From the NCBI RefSeq assembly GCF_002009015.1, contig NZ_LZDE01000324.1, forward strand, positions 1 to 43,824: a stretch of 43,824 nucleotides of DNA. The letters run 5' to 3'. Shown in pieces: positions 35,821 through 43,824 of this stretch (within the stretch, counting starts at the first letter, position 1; each line of letters starts with the position of its first letter). The DNA comes from Microbulbifer mangrovi (GTDB taxonomy: Bacteria > Pseudomonadota > Gammaproteobacteria > Pseudomonadales > Cellvibrionaceae). Made by a program: the position numbers and the translations under genes. The notes below the pieces were generated by a model. It searched no databases. It worked only from the letters and a program-made list of their open reading frames with translations, and was not told where the DNA came from.

Positions 35821-37308
35821 ATGATCCTCTCCATCGACCAGGGTACCACCGGTACTACTGCCTTTGTCTTCGATACCGAAGGCCGTCTGTGCGGTCGCAG
35901 TTACTCGGAATTTCCCCAGTACTATCCACACCCGGGATGGGTGGAGCACGACGCTGAAGAAATTTGGCAGGTGACTCTCCGGGTATGCGCTGCCGCGTTG
36001 CAGCGTGCCGGAATTGAGGCCAGCTCCCTGCGTGCGCTCGGCATTACCAATCAGCGCGAAACCACTGTGCTTTGGGACCGCCGTACCGGTGCGCCAGTGC
36101 ATCGCGCGATTGTCTGGCAGTGTCGTCGTTCGTCCGATATCTGTAACCATTTGCGAGAAGCGGGCGCCGAATCGCTGGTGCGGGCCAAAACCGGACTGTT
36201 ACTGGACGCGTATTTTTCGGCCAGCAAATTGCGCTGGATCTTTCAGCAGTCGCCGGCGCTTTACCGCCGTGCGCAGGCTGGCGAGCTCTGCTTTGGTACC
36301 GTCGACAGCTGGTTGATCTGGCGACTCACCGGCGGCAAGTCCCACCTCACCGATCATACGAACGCCTGCCGGACCCTGCTGTACGATCTGGACCGCCGAC
36401 AATGGGACGACGAGCTGCTGGAGCTATTTGACTGTCCTCCATCAATTCTTCCCGAGATCCGCCCCTCTTCAGGCGTGTTTGCCAGCACCGATCGCGATGC
36501 CTTTTTCGGTGCTGAGGTTCCGATTGCCGGAGTGGCCGGTGACCAGCAGGCGGCGCTGTTCGGGCAGGGCTGCACCGGGCCGGGGAGTCTCAAGAATACC
36601 TACGGTACCGGGTGTTTCATGCTTGCCTATGCCGGTGATCGGCGGCCGCTGGTTCCGGAAGGGCTGCTCACCACGATTGCCTGCGATGGCGCTGGCCAGC
36701 CCGCATTTGCCATCGAGGGATCCGTATTCAATGGCGGCGCTGCCGTGCAGTGGTTGCGGGATGACCTCGGTGTCATCCAGCAGGCGGCGGATACGGAGCA
36801 GATTGCCCATTCGATCCCGGATACCCGGGGTGTCTATCTGGTTCCCGCATTCAGTGGATTAGGTGCCCCCCACTGGGATGCGGGCGCCCGCGGTGCCATA
36901 TTCGGCCTTACCCGCGGTGGCGGGCGTGCAGAAATAATCCGTGCCACGCTCGAATCTATCGCCTATCAGAGTCACGAGCTGGCGAGCCTGATGGCGCAGG
37001 CACTCGGGGTGGAGCTGCAGTGCCTGCGGGTGGACGGTGGCGCCAGTGCCAACAATTTCCTGATGCAGTTCCAGGCGGATATTTCCCGCCTGCGGGTGGA
37101 ACGGCCTCGTCAAATCGAATCGACGGCGGTGGGCGCTGCGCTACTGGCGGGTATCGGAGCGGGTATCTGGCAGCACGAGCGACTCCCTGAATCGCTACAG
37201 GACATCGATCAGGACTTTCTGCCGCAGATGGGTGAGCTGCAGCGGCGGACGCTGCTGGATGGCTGGCGTCATGCGGTGGCGGCATGCCGAACCTACAGGT
37301 CGGATTAG
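35821..37308 (+). CDS. glpK: Glycerol kinase
   Basis: It phosphorylates glycerol to glycerol-3-phosphate. The 495-residue FGGY kinase closely tracks E. coli GlpK: SIDQGTTGTTAFVFD, YPHPGWVEHDAEEIW, GITNQRETT (substrate site), AGDQQAALFGQG with catalytic D241, LKNTYGTGCFML and the ATP-site segment RVDGGASANNFLMQFQADI. The GGKGGTR loop through which fructose-1,6-bisphosphate inhibits the E. coli enzyme is replaced by DAFFGAE, so that control is probably absent. No glpF, glpD or glpR is adjacent. The next gene is a lipase-like hydrolase that could supply glycerol. The ribosome site is weak. Confidence 0.95.
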   Translation: MILSIDQGTTGTTAFVFDTEGRLCGRSYSEFPQYYPHPGWVEHDAEEIWQVTLRVCAAALQRAGIEASSLRALGITNQRETTVLWDRRTGAPVHRAIVWQCRRSSDICNHLREAGAESLVRAKTGLLLDAYFSASKLRWIFQQSPALYRRAQAGELCFGTVDSWLIWRLTGGKSHLTDHTNACRTLLYDLDRRQWDDELLELFDCPPSILPEIRPSSGVFASTDRDAFFGAEVPIAGVAGDQQAALFGQGCTGPGSLKNTYGTGCFMLAYAGDRRPLVPEGLLTTIACDGAGQPAFAIEGSVFNGGAAVQWLRDDLGVIQQAADTEQIAHSIPDTRGVYLVPAFSGLGAPHWDAGARGAIFGLTRGGGRAEIIRATLESIAYQSHELASLMAQALGVELQCLRVDGGASANNFLMQFQADISRLRVERPRQIESTAVGAALLAGIGAGIWQHERLPESLQDIDQDFLPQMGELQRRTLLDGWRHAVAACRTYRSD

Positions 37309-37388
37309 CGGTGTGAAAAAGGTGGCCGGAATCGGTGGCGGAAGGCGCTGATTCATTGTAAAAATGGATGCAGTAACCGGCCCGAAAT

Positions 37389-37407
37389 ACTTCGATCATA
37401 TCGAAGT
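37389..37407. promoter_or_regulatory. Perfect 19-base palindrome upstream of the lipase-like gene
   Basis: ACTTCGATCATATCGAAGT has 8-base arms around CAT and lies 40 bases ahead of the start, where an operator would sit. The cognate regulator is not identifiable; a TetR-type or GntR-type dimer would fit. Confidence 0.55.
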
Positions 37408-37446
37408 GGCAATATCCTCGAATAACGATAAGAGAAGGAGAGTGCC

Positions 37447-38316
37447 ATGTATTTTGAATCCCGCGGTATCCGGCTGCACTACCGCCGATGGTGGGTGGAG
37501 AATGCCCTTGGCGTGGTGGTGATTTCCCACGGTTTGGGCGAGCACAGCGGTCGCTACCGCCTGCACGCCCGCTACCTCAATGCCCACGGCTACAGTGTCT
37601 ACGCCCTCGATCATGTTGGTCACGGCCTGTCCCCCGGTCGCCGTGGCGATATCGAAGATTTTGACCACTACGCCGCAGACCTTTGTCGCCTGATACATCT
37701 CGTTCGTCACGAAAATGAGGAGCTCCCAGTGCACCTGTTGGGGCACAGTATGGGCGGGGTGATCGCCTGCGCCAGTGTGATGAACCCGGTGGGGGACAGC
37801 TCGGTTGCAAGTCTGGTGTTGTCTGCTCCGGCTTTTGTTGGTTGCAGCGAGCCGGGTGCGGTAGAGGGGGGGCTGGTGCGCCTGCTGGCGAAAATTTATC
37901 CCTCGTTATCCCTGTCCAACCGGCTGGATGTCCAGTGGATAAGTCGCGACCCCGAGGTTGTGGAGGCCTATATAAATGACGATCTGGTACACGATCGGGT
38001 GACGCCGCGCTGGTTTGATGGCTATCAGCGTACGCGTGACTGCCTGTTGGCCAGCCCTGAGGCGATTAAGGTACCCAGCCTGATGCTGTTGCCCGGAAAT
38101 GACAGGTTGGTGGATTCCTCCGCTAGCCGCGAATGGTTTGACCGCTTGCCCGGCAACGTTCACCAGCTGCACACCTTTCCCGATGCCTATCACGAACTGC
38201 TCAACGAGCCGCAAGCGGCGGAAGACGCCCTGGCACTGCTGGTGGAGCATCTCAACCGCTTTTGCGAGTCTTCCTCACGCGGTATTCCGGCGCAGCGCGC
38301 CGTAGCCGGTTCCTGA
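37447..38316 (+). CDS. Monoacylglycerol-lipase-like alpha/beta hydrolase
   Basis: The 289-residue protein belongs to the Hydrolase_4/serine aminopeptidase S33-type group. It shows the oxyanion region ISHGLGEHSGRY, ALDHVGHGLSPGRRG, nucleophile S101 in LGHSMGG, acid D219 in LPGNDRLVD and histidine H249 in DAYHELLNE. These spacings match bacterial monoacylglycerol lipases, which release glycerol and fatty acid. There is no signal peptide, so it acts inside the cell. AAGGAG precedes ATG 37447 well. It follows glpK by 138 bases and has its own palindromic site, so it may be independently regulated. Confidence 0.86.
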   Translation: MYFESRGIRLHYRRWWVENALGVVVISHGLGEHSGRYRLHARYLNAHGYSVYALDHVGHGLSPGRRGDIEDFDHYAADLCRLIHLVRHENEELPVHLLGHSMGGVIACASVMNPVGDSSVASLVLSAPAFVGCSEPGAVEGGLVRLLAKIYPSLSLSNRLDVQWISRDPEVVEAYINDDLVHDRVTPRWFDGYQRTRDCLLASPEAIKVPSLMLLPGNDRLVDSSASREWFDRLPGNVHQLHTFPDAYHELLNEPQAAEDALALLVEHLNRFCESSSRGIPAQRAVAGS

Positions 38317-38415
38317 GAGGGCGCCCCGCCCGCGATTTTCGGCCGTCGGAAATCTTCCTTCGGCCGTGAAAACCCCCCGAAAGCGTTGTACCATACGCGG
38401 TCATTTTTGACCCGT

Positions 38416-38441
38416 AGCCCCGTAGTTGCTGGCTGCGGGCT
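38416..38441 (+). other. Stem-loop in the leader of the Trm112-like gene
   Basis: AGCCC-C-GTAG (38416-38425) pairs with CTGC-GGGCT (38433-38441) with one bulged C and a GU pair. It ends 15 bases before the ATG, beside the weak ribosome site. Role unknown. Confidence 0.3.
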
Positions 38442-38456
38442 TATGTAGAGTGAATC

Positions 38457-38642
38457 ATGGACAAGAAACTATTGAGTCTGCTGGTCTGTCCGGTCAGCAA
38501 GGCCCCGCTCGAGTATCGTGAAGAGTCCCAGGAACTGGTGTGCAAGGCCAGTGGCCTGGCCTATCCGGTGCGGGATGGCATCCCGGTGATGCTGGAGTCC
38601 GAAGCACGGCAACTTACCGCGGACGAAAAACTGGAAAAGTAG
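38457..38642 (+). CDS. Trm112-family small protein (YcaR-like)
   Basis: The 61-residue product [51 protein letters not shown] is the standard bacterial Trm112/UPF0434 type: one CP motif, a second cysteine, and a [11 protein letters not shown] ending. Eukaryotic Trm112 activates methyltransferases; the bacterial role is uncertain. It is followed 48 bases later by the HIT gene. Confidence 0.93.
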   Translation: MDKKLLSLLVCPVSKAPLEYREESQELVCKASGLAYPVRDGIPVMLESEARQLTADEKLEK

Positions 38643-38690
38643 TCCGTTGGTTTTGCGGGGACGGCTCCCCGGCCACAAGCAGGAGGCATA

Positions 38691-39053
38691 ATGGCGGAAG
38701 ACAGCGTTTTCAGTCGCATCATTGCGGGAGAGGTGTCGGCACGCCGAATTTACGAAGACGATCAGTGCATTGTGATCGAAGATCGCGCCCCGCAGGCGCC
38801 GACACATCTCCTGATTATTCCCCGCAAGCCTCTGGTCAACCTGGCAGAGGCAGAGCCCGATGATGCGCCGCTACTGGGACATCTGATGTGGGTGGCTTCC
38901 AGCGTGGCCAGGCAGTTGGGGCTCGAAAAGGGGTTTCGCCTGATTGTGAACAACGGCCGCGAAGCGGGGCAGACCGTATTCCATCTGCATATCCATTTAC
39001 TGGCCCAGCGCAAAATGCCTGAGGCCGGCCTTGCTGACGACCTGCAGGGCTGA
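38691..39053 (+). CDS. HIT-family nucleotide-binding protein (HinT-like)
   Basis: A 120-residue purine nucleoside phosphoramidase-type protein. The HIT triad is H98, H100, H102 in QTVFHLHIHLLAQRKM; the N-terminus SVFSRIIAGEVSARRIYEDDQCIVIEDRAPQAPTHLLIIPRK is typical of HinT. CAGGAGGC gives a good ribosome site ahead of ATG 38691. Probably co-transcribed with the Trm112-like gene. Confidence 0.95.
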   Translation: MAEDSVFSRIIAGEVSARRIYEDDQCIVIEDRAPQAPTHLLIIPRKPLVNLAEAEPDDAPLLGHLMWVASSVARQLGLEKGFRLIVNNGREAGQTVFHLHIHLLAQRKMPEAGLADDLQG

Positions 39054-39113
39054 AAAGGGTGGCGCAGCCAATGCGCCGGTACAAATTTTACTGACGATGT
39101 GGAAGTTGGCTGA

Positions 39114-41726
39114 ATGAAGAGCGCACAGATTCGCGAAGCATTTCTAAAGTATTTTGAAGAGCAGGGGCACACTCGAGTTGCCTCCAGTTCGCTGGTGCCG
39201 GGTAATGACCCGACGCTGTTGTTCACCAACGCCGGCATGGTGCAGTTCAAGGACACCTTCCTTGGCCAGGAATCCCGCCCATATGTGCGCGCCACCAGCT
39301 CACAGCGCTGTGTACGTGCCGGCGGCAAGCATAACGACCTGGAGAATGTCGGTTATACCGCGCGCCACCATACCTTTTTCGAAATGCTGGGTAATTTCAG
39401 CTTCGGTGACTACTTCAAGCGTGAGGCCATCCAGTTTGCCTGGCAGTTCCTGACCGAGGTGTTGCAGCTACCTGCAGAGCGTCTGTGGGTGACGGTGCAT
39501 ATCAGCGATGACGAGGCAGCGGACATCTGGCTCAAGGAAGTCGGCATCAGCGCACATCGCTTCTCTCGCCTGGACGAAGACAACTTCTGGCAGATGGGCG
39601 ATACCGGCCCCTGCGGTCCCAGCTCCGAGATTTTCTATGACCACGGCGAAGATGTTCCCGGCGGTCCCCCCGGTTCCGAAAATGACGACCTCGATCGCTA
39701 TATCGAGATCTGGAACCTGGTGTTCATGCAGTTCGAGCGCTCGGCGGATGGCGAGCTGCACCCGCTGCCCAAGCCCTCCGTGGATACCGGTATGGGGCTC
39801 GAGCGTATTGCTGCGGTAATGCAGGGCGTGCACTCCAACTACGAGATCGACCTGTTCCAGGCGCTGCTCAAAGCGGCCGGCGAAGTGGTTGGCTGCACCG
39901 ATACTGAAGAGAAGTCCCTGCGGGTCATCGCCGACCATATCCGATCCTGCTCTTTCCTGATTGCCGACGGCGTCATGCCGTCCAATGAAGGGCGCGGGTT
40001 TGTACTGCGTCGAATTATCCGCCGCGCTGTGCGTCACGGCCACAAGCTGGGCCACAAGGAGATCTTTTTCCACAAGCTGGTTGCTGCGCTGGTGGAACAG
40101 ATGGGCGAGGCCTACCCCGAGCTGCGCGAAAAGCAGTCCATTATCGAAGGCGCCCTGCGCAAGGAAGAAGAGCAGTTTGCCAAAACCCTGGATAAAGGAC
40201 TCACGCTGCTGGACGACGCTCTGGAATCCCTCGAAGGAACTGAAGTGCCGGGAGAGCTGGTGTTTACCCTGCACGATACCTATGGATTCCCCACCGATCT
40301 GACCCAGGATATCGCTCGTGAGCGCGGGCTGACCCTGGATATGGCGGGTTACGAAGAAGCCATGAACGCGCAGCGCGAGCGCGCGCGCGCTGCCGGTAAG
40401 TTCAAACAGGACTATAGCGGCAGCATCGAGCTCGAGGGCACGACCGAGTTCCTCGGCTATGACAATACCGATGCCGCCGGCAAGGTGGTGGCCATTATCA
40501 AAGATGGTGAGCAGGTTGAGCGGCTCGAAGAAGGTGAGAGCGGCGCTGTCGTATTGGACCGTACCCCATTCTATGCGGAATCCGGTGGCCAGGTAGGTGA
40601 CAGCGGTTACCTGCAGTCCGGGGATACCCGATTCGAAGTGTCCGATTGCACCAAGCTGGGCGCACATCACCTGCACCAGGGTAAGCTGCTGGCGGGCAGT
40701 ATCGCGGTAGGTGACCAGGTCGCGGCCGAGGTGGCGGGGGATGTTCGACAGTCCACCGCCCTCAATCACTCTGCGACCCACCTGTTACATGCTGCGCTGC
40801 GCAAGGTGCTCGGCGAGCATGTCACCCAGAAGGGCTCCCTGGTGGATTCGGAGCGTCTGCGCTTTGACTTCTCTCACCCGGAAGCGGTTACCGCAAAGCA
40901 GTTGCGCGCCATCGAGGCTCTCGTCAATAACCAGATTCGCGCCAATACCGCGGTGGAAACCGAAGAAACGGATATTGAAACGGCCAAGGCCAAAGGTGCC
41001 ATGGCGCTATTTGGTGAAAAGTACGGTGATACCGTACGTGTGCTTTCCATGGGGGAGCGCAACGATGCAGGTACCTTTTCGGTAGAGCTTTGTGGCGGTA
41101 CCCATGTGGCGCGCACCGGGGATATCGGTCTCCTGCGGATCGTTGGTGAGAGTGGCATTGCGTCCGGCCAGCGCCGTATCGAGGCGGTCACCGGTGCCCA
41201 TGCTTTGGCGATGTTCGATCAGGCGCAACAGCGGCTCGATCACGCGTCCGCCTTGCTCAAGGCGCGCCCGGAAAACCTGGGCGACAAGGTAGAGCAACTG
41301 CTTGCCAGTAATCGCAAGCTGGAAAAAGAGCTCGCGCAGCTGAAGACCCGCCTTGCCAGCGGTGCTGGTGGAGACCTCACCTCCCAGGCGGTAGAGGTCG
41401 ACGGGGTCAAAGTACTGGCTGCATCTATTGATGGGGCTGACCCGAAATCCCTGCGCGACCTGGCCGACCAGCTGAAAAACAAGCTGGGCAGCGGCATTGT
41501 TCTGCTGGCTGCGCCGGGAGAAGAAAAGGTCGCGCTGATTGCCGCGGTTACCAAGGATCTCACCGGCAGGCTGGCGGCGGGCGACCTGATGCGCTTTGCC
41601 GCGGGAGAGCTGGGTGGCAAGGGCGGCGGTCGCCCGGATATGGCCCAGGGCGGTGGCACCGACCTGCAGGCACTGCCCGGCGTGTTGAAATCTGTGCCGG
41701 AATGGGTGAAAAGCAATATCAAGTAA
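39114..41726 (+). CDS. alaS: Alanyl-tRNA synthetase
   Basis: Charges tRNA-Ala. The 870-residue protein runs through the class II catalytic core ([28 protein letters not shown], then [38 protein letters not shown]), the tRNA-binding domain, the editing domain with zinc-site residues H552/H556 in HSATHLLH and C660/H664 in CGGTHVAR, and a C-terminal C-Ala domain ending [15 protein letters not shown]. Length and motifs are complete. It precedes lysC as in many gammaproteobacteria. Confidence 0.98.
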   Translation: MKSAQIREAFLKYFEEQGHTRVASSSLVPGNDPTLLFTNAGMVQFKDTFLGQESRPYVRATSSQRCVRAGGKHNDLENVGYTARHHTFFEMLGNFSFGDYFKREAIQFAWQFLTEVLQLPAERLWVTVHISDDEAADIWLKEVGISAHRFSRLDEDNFWQMGDTGPCGPSSEIFYDHGEDVPGGPPGSENDDLDRYIEIWNLVFMQFERSADGELHPLPKPSVDTGMGLERIAAVMQGVHSNYEIDLFQALLKAAGEVVGCTDTEEKSLRVIADHIRSCSFLIADGVMPSNEGRGFVLRRIIRRAVRHGHKLGHKEIFFHKLVAALVEQMGEAYPELREKQSIIEGALRKEEEQFAKTLDKGLTLLDDALESLEGTEVPGELVFTLHDTYGFPTDLTQDIARERGLTLDMAGYEEAMNAQRERARAAGKFKQDYSGSIELEGTTEFLGYDNTDAAGKVVAIIKDGEQVERLEEGESGAVVLDRTPFYAESGGQVGDSGYLQSGDTRFEVSDCTKLGAHHLHQGKLLAGSIAVGDQVAAEVAGDVRQSTALNHSATHLLHAALRKVLGEHVTQKGSLVDSERLRFDFSHPEAVTAKQLRAIEALVNNQIRANTAVETEETDIETAKAKGAMALFGEKYGDTVRVLSMGERNDAGTFSVELCGGTHVARTGDIGLLRIVGESGIASGQRRIEAVTGAHALAMFDQAQQRLDHASALLKARPENLGDKVEQLLASNRKLEKELAQLKTRLASGAGGDLTSQAVEVDGVKVLAASIDGADPKSLRDLADQLKNKLGSGIVLLAAPGEEKVALIAAVTKDLTGRLAAGDLMRFAAGELGGKGGGRPDMAQGGGTDLQALPGVLKSVPEWVKSNIK

Positions 41727-41824
41727 GCCAAATGATCAGTTGCGCCAGTAAATCGTGAATTTCTGGTGTTAGATCATTAAGAATTGCGCAATTTCAGTTG
41801 ATTTGCCCTGGGTTTGGTGATTTA

Positions 41825-41857
41825 GTGCGCGGCACGCGCGAGTCAGGTACCGCGCAC
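41825..41857 (+). promoter_or_regulatory. Stem-loop in the lysC leader
   Basis: GTGCGCGG (41825-41832) pairs perfectly with CCGCGCAC (41850-41857) across a 17-base loop, 25 bases before the lysC ATG. It does not resemble a lysine riboswitch, which is much larger. It could influence lysC translation or end alaS transcripts; there is no T-run. Confidence 0.4.
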
Positions 41858-41882
41858 CCAGGTAGTAAGGAACACTAGAGCG

Positions 41883-43121
41883 ATGAGTTTGTTCGTGCAG
41901 AAATATGGCGGCACCTCGGTAGGCTCCATTGAGCGTATCGAGGCTGTGGCCGATAAGGTGGCTGGATTCAAGGCGCAGGGCCACGGCATGGTGGTGGTGC
42001 TCTCGGCGATGAGCGGAGAGACCAACCGTCTGATCGATCTTGCGCGCCAGATCCAGGAACACCCGGATCCCCGAGAAATGGATGTGCTGGTCTCCACTGG
42101 AGAGCAGGTCACCATTGCATTGCTGAGTATGGCGCTGAAGAAGCGCGGTTATGATGCCTGTTCCTATACGGGCGGCCAGGTAAAGATCCTTACGGACAAC
42201 GCCCACACCAAGGCGCGTATCCAGCGAATCGACGTAGAGCGTATGCGTCGGGATCTCGATGCCGGTAAGGTTGTGGTAGTGGCTGGTTTCCAGGGCGTCG
42301 ATGACGAAGGCAACATTACTACCCTGGGTCGCGGTGGCTCTGATACCACCGGGGTTGCACTGGCTGCGGCGCTGGATGCCACCGAATGCCAGATTTATAC
42401 CGATGTGGACGGTGTTTACACCACCGACCCGCGAGTAGTCGATAGTGCCCGTCGTCTCGACCGCATCACCTTCGAGGAAATGCTCGAGATGGCGAGCCTT
42501 GGTTCCAAGGTGCTGCAAATCCGGGCGGTAGAGTTCGCCGGTAAGTACAAAGTGCCACTGCGCGTGCTCTCTACATTCGAAGAGGGTAACGGCACACTGA
42601 TTAGTCTGGATGAGGAAGACAACGAGATGGAACAGCCTGTAGTCTCCGGCATTGCGTTCAATCGCGACGAGGCAAAACTGACAATCCGCGGTGTGCCGGA
42701 TACCCCCGGGGTGGCTTGCCGTATCCTTGCGCCGGTTGGCGCAGAGAATATTGAAGTCGATGTTATCGTGCAGAACATCAGTGCGATCGATGGCACTACC
42801 GACTTCACCTTCACCGTGCACCGCAATGACCTGAGCAAGGCGCGCGGCGTGCTGGAGCGCGTGGCTGCGGAGCTGGGTGCCCGCGAAGTGGTATCCGACG
42901 ACAAGATCGCCAAGGTTTCCATTGTCGGTGTGGGTATGCGGTCTCACGCCAACGTGGCTTCGCGTATGTTTGAGGCGCTCGGTGAGGACAACATCAATAT
43001 CCAGATGATCACGACGTCTGAAATCAAGATTTCAGTCATTATCGATGAGCGCTATCTGGAGCTTGCGGTACGTGCGCTGCACAGTGCTTTCGAGCTGTCG
43101 GAAGCCAAAACCGCGGGATAA
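41883..43121 (+). CDS. lysC: Aspartate kinase
   Basis: First step of the lysine, threonine and methionine pathway. The 412-residue monofunctional enzyme begins LFVQKYGGTSVGSIERIEAVADKV, has the ATP/aspartate site TTLGRGGSDTTGVALAAALDATECQIYTDVDGVYTTDPR, and two C-terminal ACT domains (LTIRGVPDTPGVACRILAPVGAENIEVDVI; VSIVGVGMRSHANVASRMFEALGEDNINIQMI) that bind lysine and/or threonine as feedback inhibitors. No second, internal beta-subunit start was clearly seen. AAGGAA precedes the ATG. Confidence 0.97.
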   Translation: MSLFVQKYGGTSVGSIERIEAVADKVAGFKAQGHGMVVVLSAMSGETNRLIDLARQIQEHPDPREMDVLVSTGEQVTIALLSMALKKRGYDACSYTGGQVKILTDNAHTKARIQRIDVERMRRDLDAGKVVVVAGFQGVDDEGNITTLGRGGSDTTGVALAAALDATECQIYTDVDGVYTTDPRVVDSARRLDRITFEEMLEMASLGSKVLQIRAVEFAGKYKVPLRVLSTFEEGNGTLISLDEEDNEMEQPVVSGIAFNRDEAKLTIRGVPDTPGVACRILAPVGAENIEVDVIVQNISAIDGTTDFTFTVHRNDLSKARGVLERVAAELGAREVVSDDKIAKVSIVGVGMRSHANVASRMFEALGEDNINIQMITTSEIKISVIIDERYLELAVRALHSAFELSEAKTAG

Positions 43122-43310
43122 CTATAACCAGAGTGATGGATTCCGCCTCCAACCATAGCAATTCGGTTGTCTGGCGTGTGGTACGACCTGTTGAGATTTT
43201 CAGCGACTGGGCGATACTGAATAAAGTGACGGACAAGATTCCCGGTTTGAAGCCTTCTCGGGTTATTATGACTCAAGGCATTGGTCTGGGATAACCGGTC
43301 GTGCCAAATC

Positions 43311-43327
43311 ACAGGATGATCAAGGAG
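43311..43327 (+). promoter_or_regulatory. CsrA-binding leader of csrA (predicted autoregulation)
   Basis: ACAGGATGA (43311-43319) is close to the CsrA SELEX consensus ACARGGAUGU, and the ribosome site AAGGAG (43322-43327) supplies a second GGA. Both lie within 27 bases of the ATG, the place where CsrA represses its own translation in other bacteria. Confidence 0.55.
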
Positions 43328-43336
43328 AAGTAGGTA

Positions 43337-43531
43337 ATGTTGATTTTAACCCGCCGTATCGGTGAGACACTGATGGTTGGTGACAATGTGACGGTTACCG
43401 TGTTGGGTGTGAAAGGCAACCAGGTACGAATCGGGGTCAATGCGCCGAAGGAAGTTGCGGTTCACCGTGAAGAAATTTACCAGCGCATCCAGCGTGAAAA
43501 GCAGTCCTCTGGAGAGGGTAGCGCTGACTGA
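43337..43531 (+). CDS. csrA: Carbon storage regulator CsrA/RsmA
   Basis: A 64-residue RNA-binding dimer. It is near-identical to the family core: [51 protein letters not shown], with the L4/R6 and R44 RNA-contact residues present, then a short variable tail. AAGGAG is well placed. Located between lysC and tRNA-Ser as in other gammaproteobacteria. It represses or stabilises mRNAs at GGA sites. Confidence 0.98.
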   Translation: MLILTRRIGETLMVGDNVTVTVLGVKGNQVRIGVNAPKEVAVHREEIYQRIQREKQSSGEGSAD

Positions 43532-43549
43532 CGGTAGTCGATCAGAAAG

Positions 43550-43571
43550 GGCCGCATAGCGGCCTTTTTTT
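43550..43571 (+). terminator. Intrinsic terminator after csrA
   Basis: GGCCGC (43550-43555), loop ATA, GCGGCC (43559-43564), then seven T's to 43571. Confidence 0.93.
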
Positions 43572-43629
43572 ATGCCTGTACGATTTCTAGGCTATCCTGA
43601 AGAAATCTCAAAAAGTTATTGATTCCCCA

Positions 43630-43657
43630 TTGATTTTTGTCTCGCCGTTGGTATGAT
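43630..43657 (+). promoter_or_regulatory. Promoter of tRNA-Ser
   Basis: TTGATT (43630-43635) and TATGAT (43652-43657) are 16 bases apart, followed by a GC-rich discriminator (GCCGCTC) typical of growth-controlled stable-RNA promoters. It lies about 80 bases before the tRNA. Confidence 0.7.
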
Positions 43658-43743
43658 GCCGCTCACTTTCAGCAGCCAAGAACATTTGTTTAGCGCTGTT
43701 GTTGCCCTGAAAAGTAAATCGGATCAGGGTGGAAAAGTTATCC

Positions 43744-43824
43744 GGTGAGGTGGCCGAGTGGCTGAAGGCGCGCCCCTGCTAAGGGCGTATGGGGTTAAAC
43801 TCATCGAGGGTTCGAATCCCTCCC
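43744..43824 (+). tRNA. tRNA-Ser (anticodon GCU), 3' end cut by the window
   Basis: The acceptor 5' strand is GGTGAGG, followed by D-arm GCCGAGTGGCTGAAGGC, anticodon arm with CTGCTAA giving GCU, a long class II variable arm, and T-arm GAGGGTTCGAATCCCTC (43806-43822). The last bases CC begin the 3' acceptor strand, and the window ends there, so about five paired bases and any CCA are missing. The csrA - tRNA-Ser neighbourhood is the usual one. Confidence 0.95.

Noticed and set aside
39468-40781. 437-residue frame antisense to alaS
   Set aside because: Shadow frame; no start context or homology.
41727-41882. Possible lysine riboswitch before lysC
   Set aside because: The gap is 156 bases and shows only one short stem; the multi-helix lysine aptamer with its conserved junction is not seen.

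Overview
The window is a stretch of chromosome from a free-living, probably marine gammaproteobacterium. The marker block pncC/cinA - recA - recX, then alaS - lysC - csrA - tRNA-Ser(GCU), follows the order seen in Pseudomonas-like and Cellvibrionales-like genomes. The GC-rich coding sequence, secreted lipoprotein peptidases and DASS transporter suggest a Microbulbifer/Cellvibrionales relative. That assignment is from gene order and protein feel only, not from a search. No insertion sequence, prophage, CRISPR array or integrase is visible. The only clearly accessory part is the left edge.

Layout. 1-1262: the 3' end of an RHS-repeat gene whose variable tip (about 190 residues) is a toxin domain I cannot name, abutted by a small AT-rich gene that is the likely immunity protein. 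1377-1841: Mpo1-like (DUF962) membrane protein. 1920-6426 (minus): RND efflux pump and its lipoprotein adaptor. 6547-8463: lrp-type regulator divergent from alanine dehydrogenase, with a palindromic operator-like region between. 8637-10229 (minus): rsmE and a QueD/6-PTPS-like gene. 10496-10605: 4.5S SRP RNA. 10930-12867: M2 lipoprotein peptidase. 13140-13610: dps. 13863-15201: PadR regulator with two tandem operators, then a HAAS-like membrane protein. 15215-18334: LysR regulator divergent from acetoacetyl-CoA synthetase. 18462-18635 (minus): small DUF3149-like membrane protein. 18958-25326: an unrecognised membrane protein, then tamA and tamB for outer-membrane protein assembly. 25374-28574: MocA-like nucleotidyltransferase overlapping tail to tail with mtfA, and a PhoD-like phosphatase. 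28603-29973: DASS anion transporter. 30155-32326: lipoprotein prolyl oligopeptidase. 32507-33391: MaoC-like hydratase. 33476-35721: pncC, recA (with an SOS box), recX. 35821-38316: glycerol kinase and a monoacylglycerol-lipase-like hydrolase, a plausible acylglycerol-use pair. 38457-39053: Trm112-like and HIT proteins. 39114-43824: alaS, lysC, csrA and the start of tRNA-Ser.

How parts fit together. Peptide and amino-acid use recurs: two lipoprotein peptidases, alanine dehydrogenase with Lrp, acetoacetate activation and a dicarboxylate-type carrier suit a heterotroph living on protein-rich matter. Most genes are familiar. The less explained material is the RHS tip toxin with its neighbour, several short perfect palindromes just upstream of genes (ald, padR, the lipase, glpK), a long hairpin ahead of tamA, and the 110-base convergent coding overlap at 25930-26039. 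All function calls come from reading translated sequence and motifs; no database search was possible.
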